Below, piece after piece: positions 1 to 4,414 of a stretch of 6,497 nucleotides of DNA. Each line of letters opens with the position of its first letter. The first letter of the stretch is position 1. The notes under the pieces were generated by a model. It searched no databases, was not told where the DNA came from, and worked only from the letters and a program-made list of their open reading frames with translations. The position numbers and the translations under genes were made by a program. The stretch comes from an uncultured Prevotella sp. (GTDB lineage Bacteria > Bacteroidota > Bacteroidia > Bacteroidales > Bacteroidaceae): positions 1 to 6,497 of the forward strand of contig CAAGEG010000095.1 of NCBI GenBank assembly GCA_900768785.1, read 5' to 3'.

Positions 1-361
1 CGTTAGTAACAGAAAGAAGTCGGCGAATATGTGTCCATGTCAAATTGTGTACGAACTCGTACACTTTTTCAAAATCGGGGAATAAAAGATAGAATTTGCG
101 TTAGTGCTGAAGATTACGTTTATTGTAATTGTTGCCATAAATTGAAGTAAGGCGTTGAGCAAGTTCTGAAATTAACTTTGAACCATATTGAGCTCGAGTT
201 GCTCCTTGCTGTTCTTCTTCAACAATGCGTCTTCCAATATTCCAGTAAGTTGCAATTGCTGCATGGCCGGCGGCAGCATATGCTTGATGTTGTCCTGTGG
301 TAATAATCGAACTGATGTCATCAAAAAAACGCCTTGAAATTAAATTATTCAATTTATCCAT
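1..361 (-). pseudogene. DUF1016 (YhcG/PDDEXK-type) nuclease N-terminal region, broken by an in-frame stop; runs off the window
   Basis: The minus-strand frame starts at the ATG at 361-359 and reads 86 residues that resemble the DUF1016 N-terminal domain: ARAQYGSKLISELAQRL followed by NNYNKRNLQH. A TAA at 103-101 stops it, but the same frame stays open from 100 to the window edge and continues as family-like sequence (RKFYLLFPDF, then FVHNLTWTHIRRLL). In relatives an aromatic residue, usually Tyr, sits at the stop position, so a single TAC/TAT to TAA change is the simplest explanation. DUF1016 proteins carry a C-terminal PDDEXK nuclease domain, which would lie outside this window, and often occur near restriction or other accessory genes. 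The start is supported because the next upstream ATG in this region meets a stop at once. A sequencing error or a recoded stop cannot be excluded. Family assignment is by sequence resemblance only. Confidence 0.75.
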
Positions 362-461
362 AATCTTTTATGAGACACGCATAAACGTAAAAAACTACAA
401 TGTAGCATCTGAAGGCGACCAAACCTTGTGCAACTACAAAGGAGTTTTCCTTAAAAGTCAC

Positions 462-475
462 CGGCAATATTGCCG
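462..475. repeat. 14-bp perfect palindrome in the DUF1016 leader
   Basis: CGGCAATATTGCCG is its own reverse complement. It lies between the candidate -7 box at 528-535 and the start codon at 361, so it would be in the 5' leader. A second small inverted repeat (AAGGA at 439-443, TCCTT at 448-452) lies just downstream in the transcript. It could be a protein-binding site or a short leader hairpin; function unknown. Confidence 0.5.
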
Positions 476-527
476 TTACATTTTCTTCCTATTTTTTGGT
501 CATTCTCAGAATTTATTGCTTGAATTG

Positions 528-535
528 CAAAGTTA
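528..535 (-). promoter_or_regulatory. Candidate -7 box upstream of the DUF1016 gene
   Basis: On the minus strand this reads TAACTTTG, an exact match to the Bacteroidota -7 consensus TAnnTTTG, inside the context GTAACTTTGCA that recurs upstream of other genes here. No clear -33 TTG/TTTG lies at the expected 19-21 bp, so support is the -7 box alone. It would leave a leader of about 160 nt before the start codon. A similar TATCTTTG at 612-605 is an alternative. Confidence 0.4.
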
Positions 536-990
536 CGAATTTTTTCTTATATAATGTTTAAGAGCATCGTATGTTTTTTAGCATAACCTTTGCATTTCCG
601 CTTGCAAAGATAATATAAGGTATGAGCAAGAATAGAGCACACCTAACTTATTTAATCTTAAAAATCGGCATTTTTTGCAATTTTTCATAAAATCACCCCC
701 GAAACATTGATAGAGAAAGCATAGCGGTACGGGAATTTGTGCACAAGTGCACCAAGTTCGGCTGCACTCGGCATAGCCGGAACAGTTCCGCTCTGCTCTA
801 ATTGGCACAAACAGTCTCGCAGCCGATGTAGAAGGTATCGAACGCATCTGTGCCGTCGGTGCTATGTTAGCACTTCTCTTGAAGTGTTCGTGAAAGAACC
901 ATTAAAGTTCGCAAAAGAATTCCTAAAAGCATTATTTCTCTCTTAAAGTGTTAAAAATAACCCTCTTACTGAACTTTTTTGCTTTAGAAT
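536..990. other. Intergenic region rich in inverted repeats, no convincing intact gene
   Basis: No open frame here looks like a real gene. The 690-880 part is more GC-rich than its surroundings and dense in self-complementary sequence: CGGAAC-A-GTTCCG at 778-790, GTGCTA-TGT-TAGCAC at about 860-874 followed by CACTTC-TCTT-GAAGTG, TTTGTGC at 736-742 with GCACAAA at 805-811, and TCGGCTGC at 758-765 with GCAGCCGA at 819-826. The last two pairs interleave rather than nest. It also contains repeat copy A (819-868). This could be a structured RNA, a decayed gene or an interspersed repeat; sequence alone does not decide. Confidence 0.4.
819..868 (-). repeat. Repeat copy A: diverged coding-like segment related to 2684-2733
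   Basis: Read on the minus strand, this segment translates as HSTDGTDAFDTFYIGC and aligns without gaps to the minus strand of 2684-2733 (HRTDGTAAFDTLHIGC). I count 35 identities in 50 bases, and 13 of the 15 differences fall at the same codon position, the third. That is the pattern left by selection on protein sequence. A TAA stands directly before the segment and a TAG (in C-A-N-stop) soon after it, so this copy is not an open gene now. It appears to be a relic or a fragment of a repeated element. Confidence 0.6.
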
Positions 991-992
991 GG

Positions 993-1022
993 TTGACAAA
1001 TAAAAATAAATTAGTAATTTTG
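993..1022 (+). promoter_or_regulatory. Promoter of the Xre-ImmA/PIN operon
   Basis: TAATTTTG at 1015-1022 matches the Bacteroidota -7 consensus TAnnTTTG, and TTG at 993-995 lies 19 bp upstream as a -33 element. Transcription would begin near 1028, giving a short leader of about 30 nt before the ATG at 1058. The spacing equals that of the promoter at 4191-4220. Confidence 0.6.
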
Positions 1023-1048
1023 TAAACCAACTATAACATTAACTAATT
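1009..1048. promoter_or_regulatory. Candidate operator: inverted repeat spanning the -7 box
   Basis: AATTAGT at 1009-1015 and its exact reverse complement ACTAATT at 1042-1048 flank the -7 box and the likely start point, 33 bp apart, about three helical turns. A repressor bound to both arms would block initiation. The first gene of the operon encodes an Xre-type DNA-binding domain, so autorepression is a reasonable inference. The arms are short and AT-rich, so chance is possible. Confidence 0.35.
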
Positions 1049-1057
1049 ATCAGACTC

Positions 1058-2107
1058 ATGAACTCATTATTTTCAACCCGACTAAAACAGGCTCGCATAA
1101 TGCAAGGATTATCTATGGATTCTCTTTGCGAAAAAGCAAACAATGTACTCAGCAAGCAGTCTATTTCAAAATACGAAGCAGGTAAAATGATGCCCGACAG
1201 CAAGTCTCTCATTATTCTTGCCAATGCGTTAGGAGTAAGTATTGATTACTTCTTTCGCCCTATTGCTGTGTCTATTGAGAATGTGGAGTTTCGTAAGAAA
1301 TCCAAATTAGGTGCGAAGCAGATGGATTCAATTAAAGAGGTTGTGAAAGATAAATTGGAACGATATTTTGAAATAGAATCGATTATAGATATTCAGTCTG
1401 AATTTAACTCTGTTTATAGCAATGTCTTGATTCAAGGAGAAAATGATGTGTTCGCCATTGTTGCTTGTATCAAAAATGATTGGAAGTTAGGCGAAGACGG
1501 TATTAACAACCTCATAGAAATTCTTGAAGAGAACAAAATCAAGGTTATAGAAATTGATGCACCTAATAGTTTTGATGGATTAAGTGGCTTTGCCAATGGT
1601 AAGAATCCTATAATCGTGCTTAACAAGAATTTCGATAGCGAACGTAAGCGTTTCACTGCACTTCATGAATTAGGTCATTTACTCCTAAACTTTGATAGCT
1701 CTATTAAAGAAAAGCAAATTGAAAGTTATTGCAACCTTTTTGCAAGTGAAATGCTTATCTCAAAAGATGTTTTCATTCAAAAAATTGGATTGAATCGCAG
1801 AGATATTTCATTGCAAGAATTACAAGACATTCAAGAGCAATTTGGTATTTCAATTGATGCTTTGATGTATAAAGCAAAAGGGCTTAATATTATAACCGAA
1901 AGCCGATTCAAGACTTTCTGTATCAAAAAAAATCAACCAAAATTCAAAGAGGTTGTTGAGCGAAGTCGTTACAAACAGGAGCAATCAAATCGTTTTGTAC
2001 GCTTGGTATATCGTGCGTTAGCGAGTGAAATCATATCGATTTCAAAGGCAGGTGTTTTATTAAACACTCCTATAAATGCAGTTCGTAATCAGCTAAATTT
2101 GGTATAG
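1058..2107 (+). CDS. Xre-family HTH / ImmA-IrrE-like zinc metallopeptidase
   Basis: The 349-residue protein has two recognisable parts. Residues about 7-65 form an Xre/Cro-type helix-turn-helix (TRLKQARIMQGLSM, SKQSISKYEAGK, ANALGVSIDYFF). Residues about 150-275 resemble the ImmA/IrrE (M78, COG2856) peptidase domain, with FTALHELGHLLL giving the HExxH zinc motif at 203-207 and IESYCNLFASEML supplying a likely third ligand, E222. The C-terminal 70 residues are basic and unassigned. In the family, such proteins bind DNA through the HTH and cleave or inactivate a repressor or partner in response to a signal, as ImmA does with ImmR in ICEBs1. The stop codon is one base before the start of the PIN gene, so the two are almost certainly coupled. 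By position it is the likely antitoxin/regulator of the pair. The start is supported by the promoter 30-65 bp upstream and the intact HTH; no clear Shine-Dalgarno is visible, as is usual in this phylum. Confidence 0.9.
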   Translation: MNSLFSTRLKQARIMQGLSMDSLCEKANNVLSKQSISKYEAGKMMPDSKSLIILANALGVSIDYFFRPIAVSIENVEFRKKSKLGAKQMDSIKEVVKDKLERYFEIESIIDIQSEFNSVYSNVLIQGENDVFAIVACIKNDWKLGEDGINNLIEILEENKIKVIEIDAPNSFDGLSGFANGKNPIIVLNKNFDSERKRFTALHELGHLLLNFDSSIKEKQIESYCNLFASEMLISKDVFIQKIGLNRRDISLQELQDIQEQFGISIDALMYKAKGLNIITESRFKTFCIKKNQPKFKEVVERSRYKQEQSNRFVRLVYRALASEIISISKAGVLLNTPINAVRNQLNLV

Positions 2108-2108
2108 A

Positions 2109-2612
2109 ATGGAAATTGTTGTAAATGACACGAATATTTTCATAGACCTTCATTCTATCAGATTGTTGGATCAATTCTTCGAATTACCAATAACGGTACA
2201 TACGGTTGATTTCGTAATCAATGAATTAACCGATGAAGTACAATTCAAGGCCATTAACAAATATATTGAGAATGGAAAGCTTAAAGTTCAATCTTTTGAG
2301 GCTGATGAATTGCTTGAGATTGTTGAGTTGCAAAGCAAAGCAGGAGGGAATGTTTCTATTCCTGATTGTGCGGTATGGAATTACGCTAAAAAGCACAACT
2401 ATACACTTCTAACAGGCGATGGTCAGTTACGCAAGAAAGCGATTGAATCAAATGTAACAGTTAAAGGCATTATTTATATTTTCGACCATTTAGTAGAATG
2501 TGAAATAATAACGCCTCAATATGCTGTAATCAAATTACAAGAATTGATGAAACACAATTCTCGGTTACCAAAATCGATTATTCAAGAACGAATTGAAAAG
2601 TGGAGAGAATAA
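2109..2612 (+). CDS. PIN-domain protein, probable ribonuclease toxin of a toxin-antitoxin-type pair
   Basis: This 167-residue protein reads as a complete single PIN domain. The conserved acidic residues are all present: D7 in VVNDTNIFIDL, E39 in FVINELTDE, D86 in SIPDCAVWNYAKKH, and D104 in LLTGDGQLRKKA. PIN domains are Mg/Mn-dependent endoribonucleases and many act as VapC-type toxins. No separate small VapB-like antitoxin gene is seen; the preceding Xre-ImmA gene ends one base before this ATG, so it is the obvious partner. Bacteroidota also carry Xre/ImmA genes next to other PIN-like genes such as the DUF4411 family, so the pairing has precedent. The C-terminal 45 residues extend past the PIN core and might form the partner interface; that is inference. 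It could also act in phage defence or in mobile-element maintenance. Confidence 0.85.
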   Translation: MEIVVNDTNIFIDLHSIRLLDQFFELPITVHTVDFVINELTDEVQFKAINKYIENGKLKVQSFEADELLEIVELQSKAGGNVSIPDCAVWNYAKKHNYTLLTGDGQLRKKAIESNVTVKGIIYIFDHLVECEIITPQYAVIKLQELMKHNSRLPKSIIQERIEKWRE

Positions 2613-2626
2613 CCGTTCCACTTTTT
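2596..2626 (+). terminator. Possible intrinsic terminator overlapping the PIN stop codon
   Basis: AAAAGTGGA (2596-2604) pairs perfectly with TCCACTTTT (2617-2625) around a 12-nt loop, followed by a short T-rich stretch. The stem is AT-rich and begins inside the last codons of the PIN gene, so it may be a weak terminator or a 3' stabilising hairpin. Confidence 0.45.
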
Positions 2627-2629
2627 GTT

Positions 2630-2869
2630 TCACAATACTCCACTTGCTGTGTAAGCCATTAGTTCCTTGAAAGGGAACTTTTTACACCCAATGTGCAATG
2701 TATCGAAAGCGGCAGTTCCATCTGTTCTGTGTTCTAACAAATCATCCTCACTTTTAGCGAACTTTTCTCCACCCTTATCTTTCCTAAATCCATTTCTTCC
2801 GCGACTTACGCCGGCTGCTTGAATGGCGAGGATTTGGTCGTCGTTATTCTGGCGGTTGAAGAAAGGCAT
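2630..2869 (-). CDS. Possible small protein or repeat-derived ORF, unrecognised
   Basis: This 79-codon minus-strand frame encodes a soluble, charged, unrecognised peptide beginning MPFFNRQNNDDQILAIQAAG, with a basic stretch near residues 23-38 (SRGRNGFRKDKGGEKF) and TDGTAAFDTLHIGC at residues 49-62. The last segment is shared with the relic at 819-868, and the two copies differ mainly at third codon positions, which argues that the frame is or was translated. Against a working gene: no signal peptide, no clear promoter or ribosome binding site, and a plus-strand terminator-like hairpin inside it. The tail of another broken frame lies only 17 bases upstream on the same strand. It may be an intact small gene, a gene fragment or part of a repeated element. 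Confidence 0.35.
   Translation of the reverse strand: MPFFNRQNNDDQILAIQAAGVSRGRNGFRKDKGGEKFAKSEDDLLEHRTDGTAAFDTLHIGCKKFPFKELMAYTASGVL
2661..2683 (+). terminator. Intrinsic terminator candidate downstream of the PIN gene
   Basis: AGTTCC (2661-2666) pairs with GGAACT (2674-2679), with two further inner pairs (one G-T wobble), and five T residues follow at 2679-2683. It lies 50 bases past the PIN stop codon and is a better terminator than the hairpin at the stop codon. It falls inside the minus-strand 79-codon frame. Confidence 0.5.
2684..2733 (-). repeat. Repeat copy B: coding-like segment related to 819-868
   Basis: This is the open counterpart of copy A, in the same orientation and on the other side of the Xre-ImmA/PIN pair. 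The gapless 50-base match has 35 identities and almost all changes are at third codon positions. The two copies bracket about 1.8 kb containing only the operon and its control regions. They are too diverged to be fresh target-site duplications. Confidence 0.6.
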
Positions 2870-2886
2870 TATTATGAGCCAGACTC

Positions 2887-3005
2887 TTATTTTTTCTTCT
2901 TTTTGTCTTTCTGAACTGCTTCAATCAGAGTGGCTTTTTTTCTCCACGTGGGAGGTTATTAGCATACACGACTACATCCGTAAGGTATAGCCGTGTATGT
3001 GGGGT
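2887..3005 (-). pseudogene. C-terminal relic of an unrecognised protein, split by a -1 shift at an A7 tract
   Basis: After an in-frame TGA at 3008-3006, the minus strand reads HTRLYLTDVVVYANNLPRG then EKKPL and stops at 2927-2925. A shift of -1 at the A7 tract (2941-2935) instead gives EKK-ATLIEAVQKDKKKKK and a stop at 2889-2887, a far more protein-like, lysine-rich ending. The zero-frame codons at the junction are GAA AAA AAG, which is the phase of the A AAA AAG slippery heptamer used by dnaX and several IS elements. No start codon or recognisable N-terminal domain precedes the fragment, so I treat it as a gene remnant, perhaps continuous in origin with the 79-codon frame just downstream. 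A programmed shift is possible but unproved. Confidence 0.35.
2963..2999 (-). other. Strong 12-bp hairpin, fully paired only as minus-strand RNA
   Basis: On the minus strand CATACACGGCTA pairs with TAGTCGTGTATG around a 13-nt loop. The one non-Watson-Crick position is a G-U wobble in minus-strand RNA but an A-C mismatch in plus-strand RNA, favouring a minus-strand transcript. It lies about 50 bases after the lipoprotein stop codon and could be the 3' end structure of that operon, but no T-run follows, so it is not a standard intrinsic terminator. It overlaps the relic frame. Confidence 0.45.
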
Positions 3006-3047
3006 TCAAATATACAAACTTTTTTAGTGCTTCCAATTATTAAAGCA

Positions 3048-3503
3048 TTAGAAAAGGATATCCATTACGTCTTTTGCAGCATTCAAGGAGTACTTGGCGA
3101 GGTCTTCTGCAAGACGAGCGGAGAGGTCTGCAAGGCGAGCCTTTTGTTCTCGAGTCATATTGTCTTCTTCTTTTGCAAGTTCGTCAAGTTTGTCTTGCAT
3201 CTTAATCATTTCATTTTGAACGGAGAGCATACCGTCTTTTTCCATCTTGCTTTCGAGTTTTTCAATTTTTTTCTCGTATTCGTCAAGCATACGGTCGTAC
3301 TTAGGATTGTGAGTTACTTCTTCCTCTACTTCTTCTTCCTCTGCTTCTTCCGGTTCTTCGTAAACTTCTTCTACGGCTTCTTCATCGTCTGTGGAAACTT
3401 CCTCTGTGTCTGAAGAATAGTCGGATTTTTCGCTGCTGCCGCCTCCGCAAGATGTGAGGGCAAATACTGCCGCTGCACAGAAAAGGTATAATATTTTTTT
3501 CAT
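3048..3503 (-). CDS. Small acidic coiled-coil lipoprotein
   Basis: The protein is 151 residues when started at MKKILYLFCAAAVFALTSCG, which gives a typical lipoprotein signal peptide with lipobox LTSC and lipid-accepting Cys19. An upstream in-frame start would bury this signal behind 34 residues that overlap the DUF456 gene, so I reject it. Residues 20-32 are a Gly/Ser linker and about 33-63 are very rich in Glu/Asp, which could keep the protein extended from the membrane or help surface export. Residues about 68-140 are charged and helical (YDRMLDEYEKKIEKLESKM, MIKMQDKLDELAKEE) and probably form a coiled coil. The layout recalls Bacteroidota lipoproteins of the DUF6591 type, but I am not certain of the family. 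It lies 13 bases after the DUF456 gene on the same strand, so the two are probably co-transcribed. Function unknown. Confidence 0.85.
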   Translation of the reverse strand: MKKILYLFCAAAVFALTSCGGGSSEKSDYSSDTEEVSTDDEEAVEEVYEEPEEAEEEEVEEEVTHNPKYDRMLDEYEKKIEKLESKMEKDGMLSVQNEMIKMQDKLDELAKEEDNMTREQKARLADLSARLAEDLAKYSLNAAKDVMDILF

Positions 3504-3516
3504 AAATGTATTGTTT

Positions 3517-4044
3517 TTAATAACTGAAGTGGAATGCCGCATAAATGCTGTAACAGCAAACGGCAAGTTTAAGCATCGTACCGCAGAGGAATGCCACGAG
3601 GGCACCTGCTCCGGCTTGGAAGCCGCCTGTGAAGCTTTTGCGTGCTATCATCTCGAAAAGTGATGCAAAAATGTATGGCAGTACGATAAATGCACCTATA
3701 ATTGCCATTATAAGAGCAAAATTGCTCACGTCTTCGCTTGCCACGCCAAGCACGATGAAGATTCCGATGAGTGAACCGATTGTGGCTCCCCAGCTACCGC
3801 CTTTGCCGTATTCTGCTACGAGTGCTCCAACTTTCGGGAGTATTTTCTTGGACAAATACATGCTCAGGAGTACTCCTATGAAGATGTACAGCAGGATGAG
3901 TTTGTCTAAGTGCAATGGTACACCGAATGTGAGAACGCAAAGTCCGATGAACGACAGCATGGGACCGGGAATTTTGTTGACAAAGCAACCAAGGAATCCG
4001 AATGCAATAAGCAATATTCCAAGAATCCAAACTAAAAGTGACAT
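3517..4044 (-). CDS. DUF456 family integral membrane protein
   Basis: The 175-residue protein is almost entirely hydrophobic, with about five or six membrane segments (roughly residues 3-21, 28-43, 48-64, 86-104, 107-130, 145-168). The N-terminal pattern GFLGCFVNKIPGPMLSFIG is the family signature of a Gly-rich helix followed by a PGP motif, and the Gly-rich KGGSWGATIGSLIG at 81-94 also fits. No biochemical role is established for this family. The frame opens further, to 4182, but I chose the ATG at 4044 because it gives the usual family N-terminus and because the upstream stretch holds a leader hairpin and the promoter at 4191-4220, which would make a start at 4182 nearly leaderless. It is the first gene of a probable two-gene operon with the lipoprotein downstream. 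Confidence 0.85.
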   Translation of the reverse strand: MSLLVWILGILLIAFGFLGCFVNKIPGPMLSFIGLCVLTFGVPLHLDKLILLYIFIGVLLSMYLSKKILPKVGALVAEYGKGGSWGATIGSLIGIFIVLGVASEDVSNFALIMAIIGAFIVLPYIFASLFEMIARKSFTGGFQAGAGALVAFLCGTMLKLAVCCYSIYAAFHFSY

Positions 4045-4101
4045 AATTGTAATGAATTTAATGAAAAACAAATTATAGTGGTTCTTACTGACTTTTACGT
4101 C

Positions 4102-4140
4102 GGCTTTGTCATAGCAGAACCGTTTTACTATGGCAAAGCC
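4102..4140. other. 13-bp hairpin in the leader of the DUF456 operon
   Basis: GGCTTTGTCATAG (4102-4114) and CTATGGCAAAGCC (4128-4140) pair at 12 of 13 positions around a 13-nt loop. The odd pair is a U-G wobble as plus-strand RNA and a C-A mismatch as minus-strand RNA. On the plus strand it is followed by TTTTGTT, which resembles an intrinsic terminator, yet no plus-strand gene precedes it. It falls inside the expected 140-nt leader of the minus-strand operon, so it could affect that leader, end antisense transcription, or be an interspersed repeat. Confidence 0.5.
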
Positions 4141-4190
4141 TTTTGTTAGGGTCCCTTTGTCTTCGCTACCCGTCGATAGCAATGACGTTG

Positions 4191-4220
4191 CAAAGATACA
4201 TAGTGTTTTTCATTTCTCAA
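4191..4220 (-). promoter_or_regulatory. Promoter of the DUF456-lipoprotein operon
   Basis: On the minus strand TATCTTTG (4198-4191) matches TAnnTTTG, and TTG (4220-4218) lies exactly 19 bp upstream, the same geometry as the promoter of the Xre-ImmA operon. Transcription should start near 4185, giving a leader of about 140 nt. Confidence 0.6.
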
Positions 4221-4364
4221 TTTGTCTTTTTTTGTCTTTTTGGGAGTAGGGTGGGAATTAAACTAATTAGCGGTTTTTGCTACTTCATTGGAGAAGCCGT
4301 GGCATGCCACGGCACTACATTTTCGTATTATACAGGTTTTCTCCGCAGGTTTCAATACAAAATA
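4221..4364. other. Intergenic DNA between the DUF456 promoter and the next terminator
   Basis: The gene-free stretch runs from 4045 to 4414 and holds the leader hairpin, the promoter, the 18-bp palindrome at 4296-4313 and the terminator at 4365-4392. I see no gene in the remaining AT-rich sequence. Confidence 0.6.
4296..4313. repeat. 18-bp perfect palindrome
   Basis: GCCGTGGCATGCCACGGC is a perfect 18-bp palindrome with no spacer, much more GC-rich than the surrounding AT-rich DNA. It lies 50 bases beyond the terminator of the exported-protein gene and about 75 bp upstream of the DUF456 promoter. A dimeric protein-binding site or a REP-like element would fit; no T-run follows, so it is not an intrinsic terminator. 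Confidence 0.55.
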
Positions 4365-4392
4365 AAAAAAGCGACCGGAAGGCCGCTTTTTT
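4365..4392 (-). terminator. Intrinsic terminator of the exported CBM26-like protein gene
   Basis: On the minus strand AAAAAAGCGGCC pairs with GGTCGCTTTTTT around a TTCC tetraloop. The only imperfect pair is a G-U wobble, and the stem ends in a run of seven T residues. It begins 22 bases after the stop codon at 4415. Confidence 0.85.
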
Positions 4393-4414
4393 GGTTTATA
4401 TTATGTGAGTTTGA

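Noticed and set aside
297..554. 85-codon plus-strand frame
   Set aside because: Antisense to the DUF1016 start and its leader; composition typical of AT-rich non-coding DNA.
605..612. TATCTTTG (minus strand) as a promoter
   Set aside because: Fits the -7 consensus but has no TTG at 19-21 bp and no nearer gene than the DUF1016 frame, which has a closer candidate box at 528-535.
691..700. 10-bp match AATCACCCCC to the reverse strand of 5799-5808
   Set aside because: The similarity does not extend beyond 10 bases, too short to call a repeat family.
578..847. 89-codon minus-strand frame beginning MRSIPSTSAARLF
   Set aside because: It is offset by one from the TDGT frame that shows third-position divergence, is Cys/Arg-rich without a domain, and runs through the inverted-repeat region; probably accidental.
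737..946. 69-codon plus-strand frame
   Set aside because: Opposite-strand shadow of the repeat-rich intergenic region, with no domain, signal or promoter.
3029..3048. TGCTT/AAGCA stem just after the lipoprotein stop as a terminator
   Set aside because: Only 5 bp, and on the minus strand it is followed by A residues rather than T residues.
2997..3413. 138-codon plus-strand frame, very Phe-rich
   Set aside because: Exact antisense of the Glu/Lys-rich lipoprotein (GAA/AAG codons read as TTC/CTT), which explains the Phe-rich pseudo-membrane character.
3504..3605. N-terminal extension of the lipoprotein to an ATG at 3605
   Set aside because: Would overlap the DUF456 gene and place 34 residues before an obvious lipoprotein signal peptide.
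3629..4078. 149-codon plus-strand frame
   Set aside because: Antisense of the DUF456 gene, whose membrane-protein signature is much more convincing.
4045..4182. N-terminal extension of the DUF456 gene to an ATG at 4182
   Set aside because: Adds 46 polar residues that do not fit the family, covers the leader hairpin, and would start almost at the predicted transcription start.
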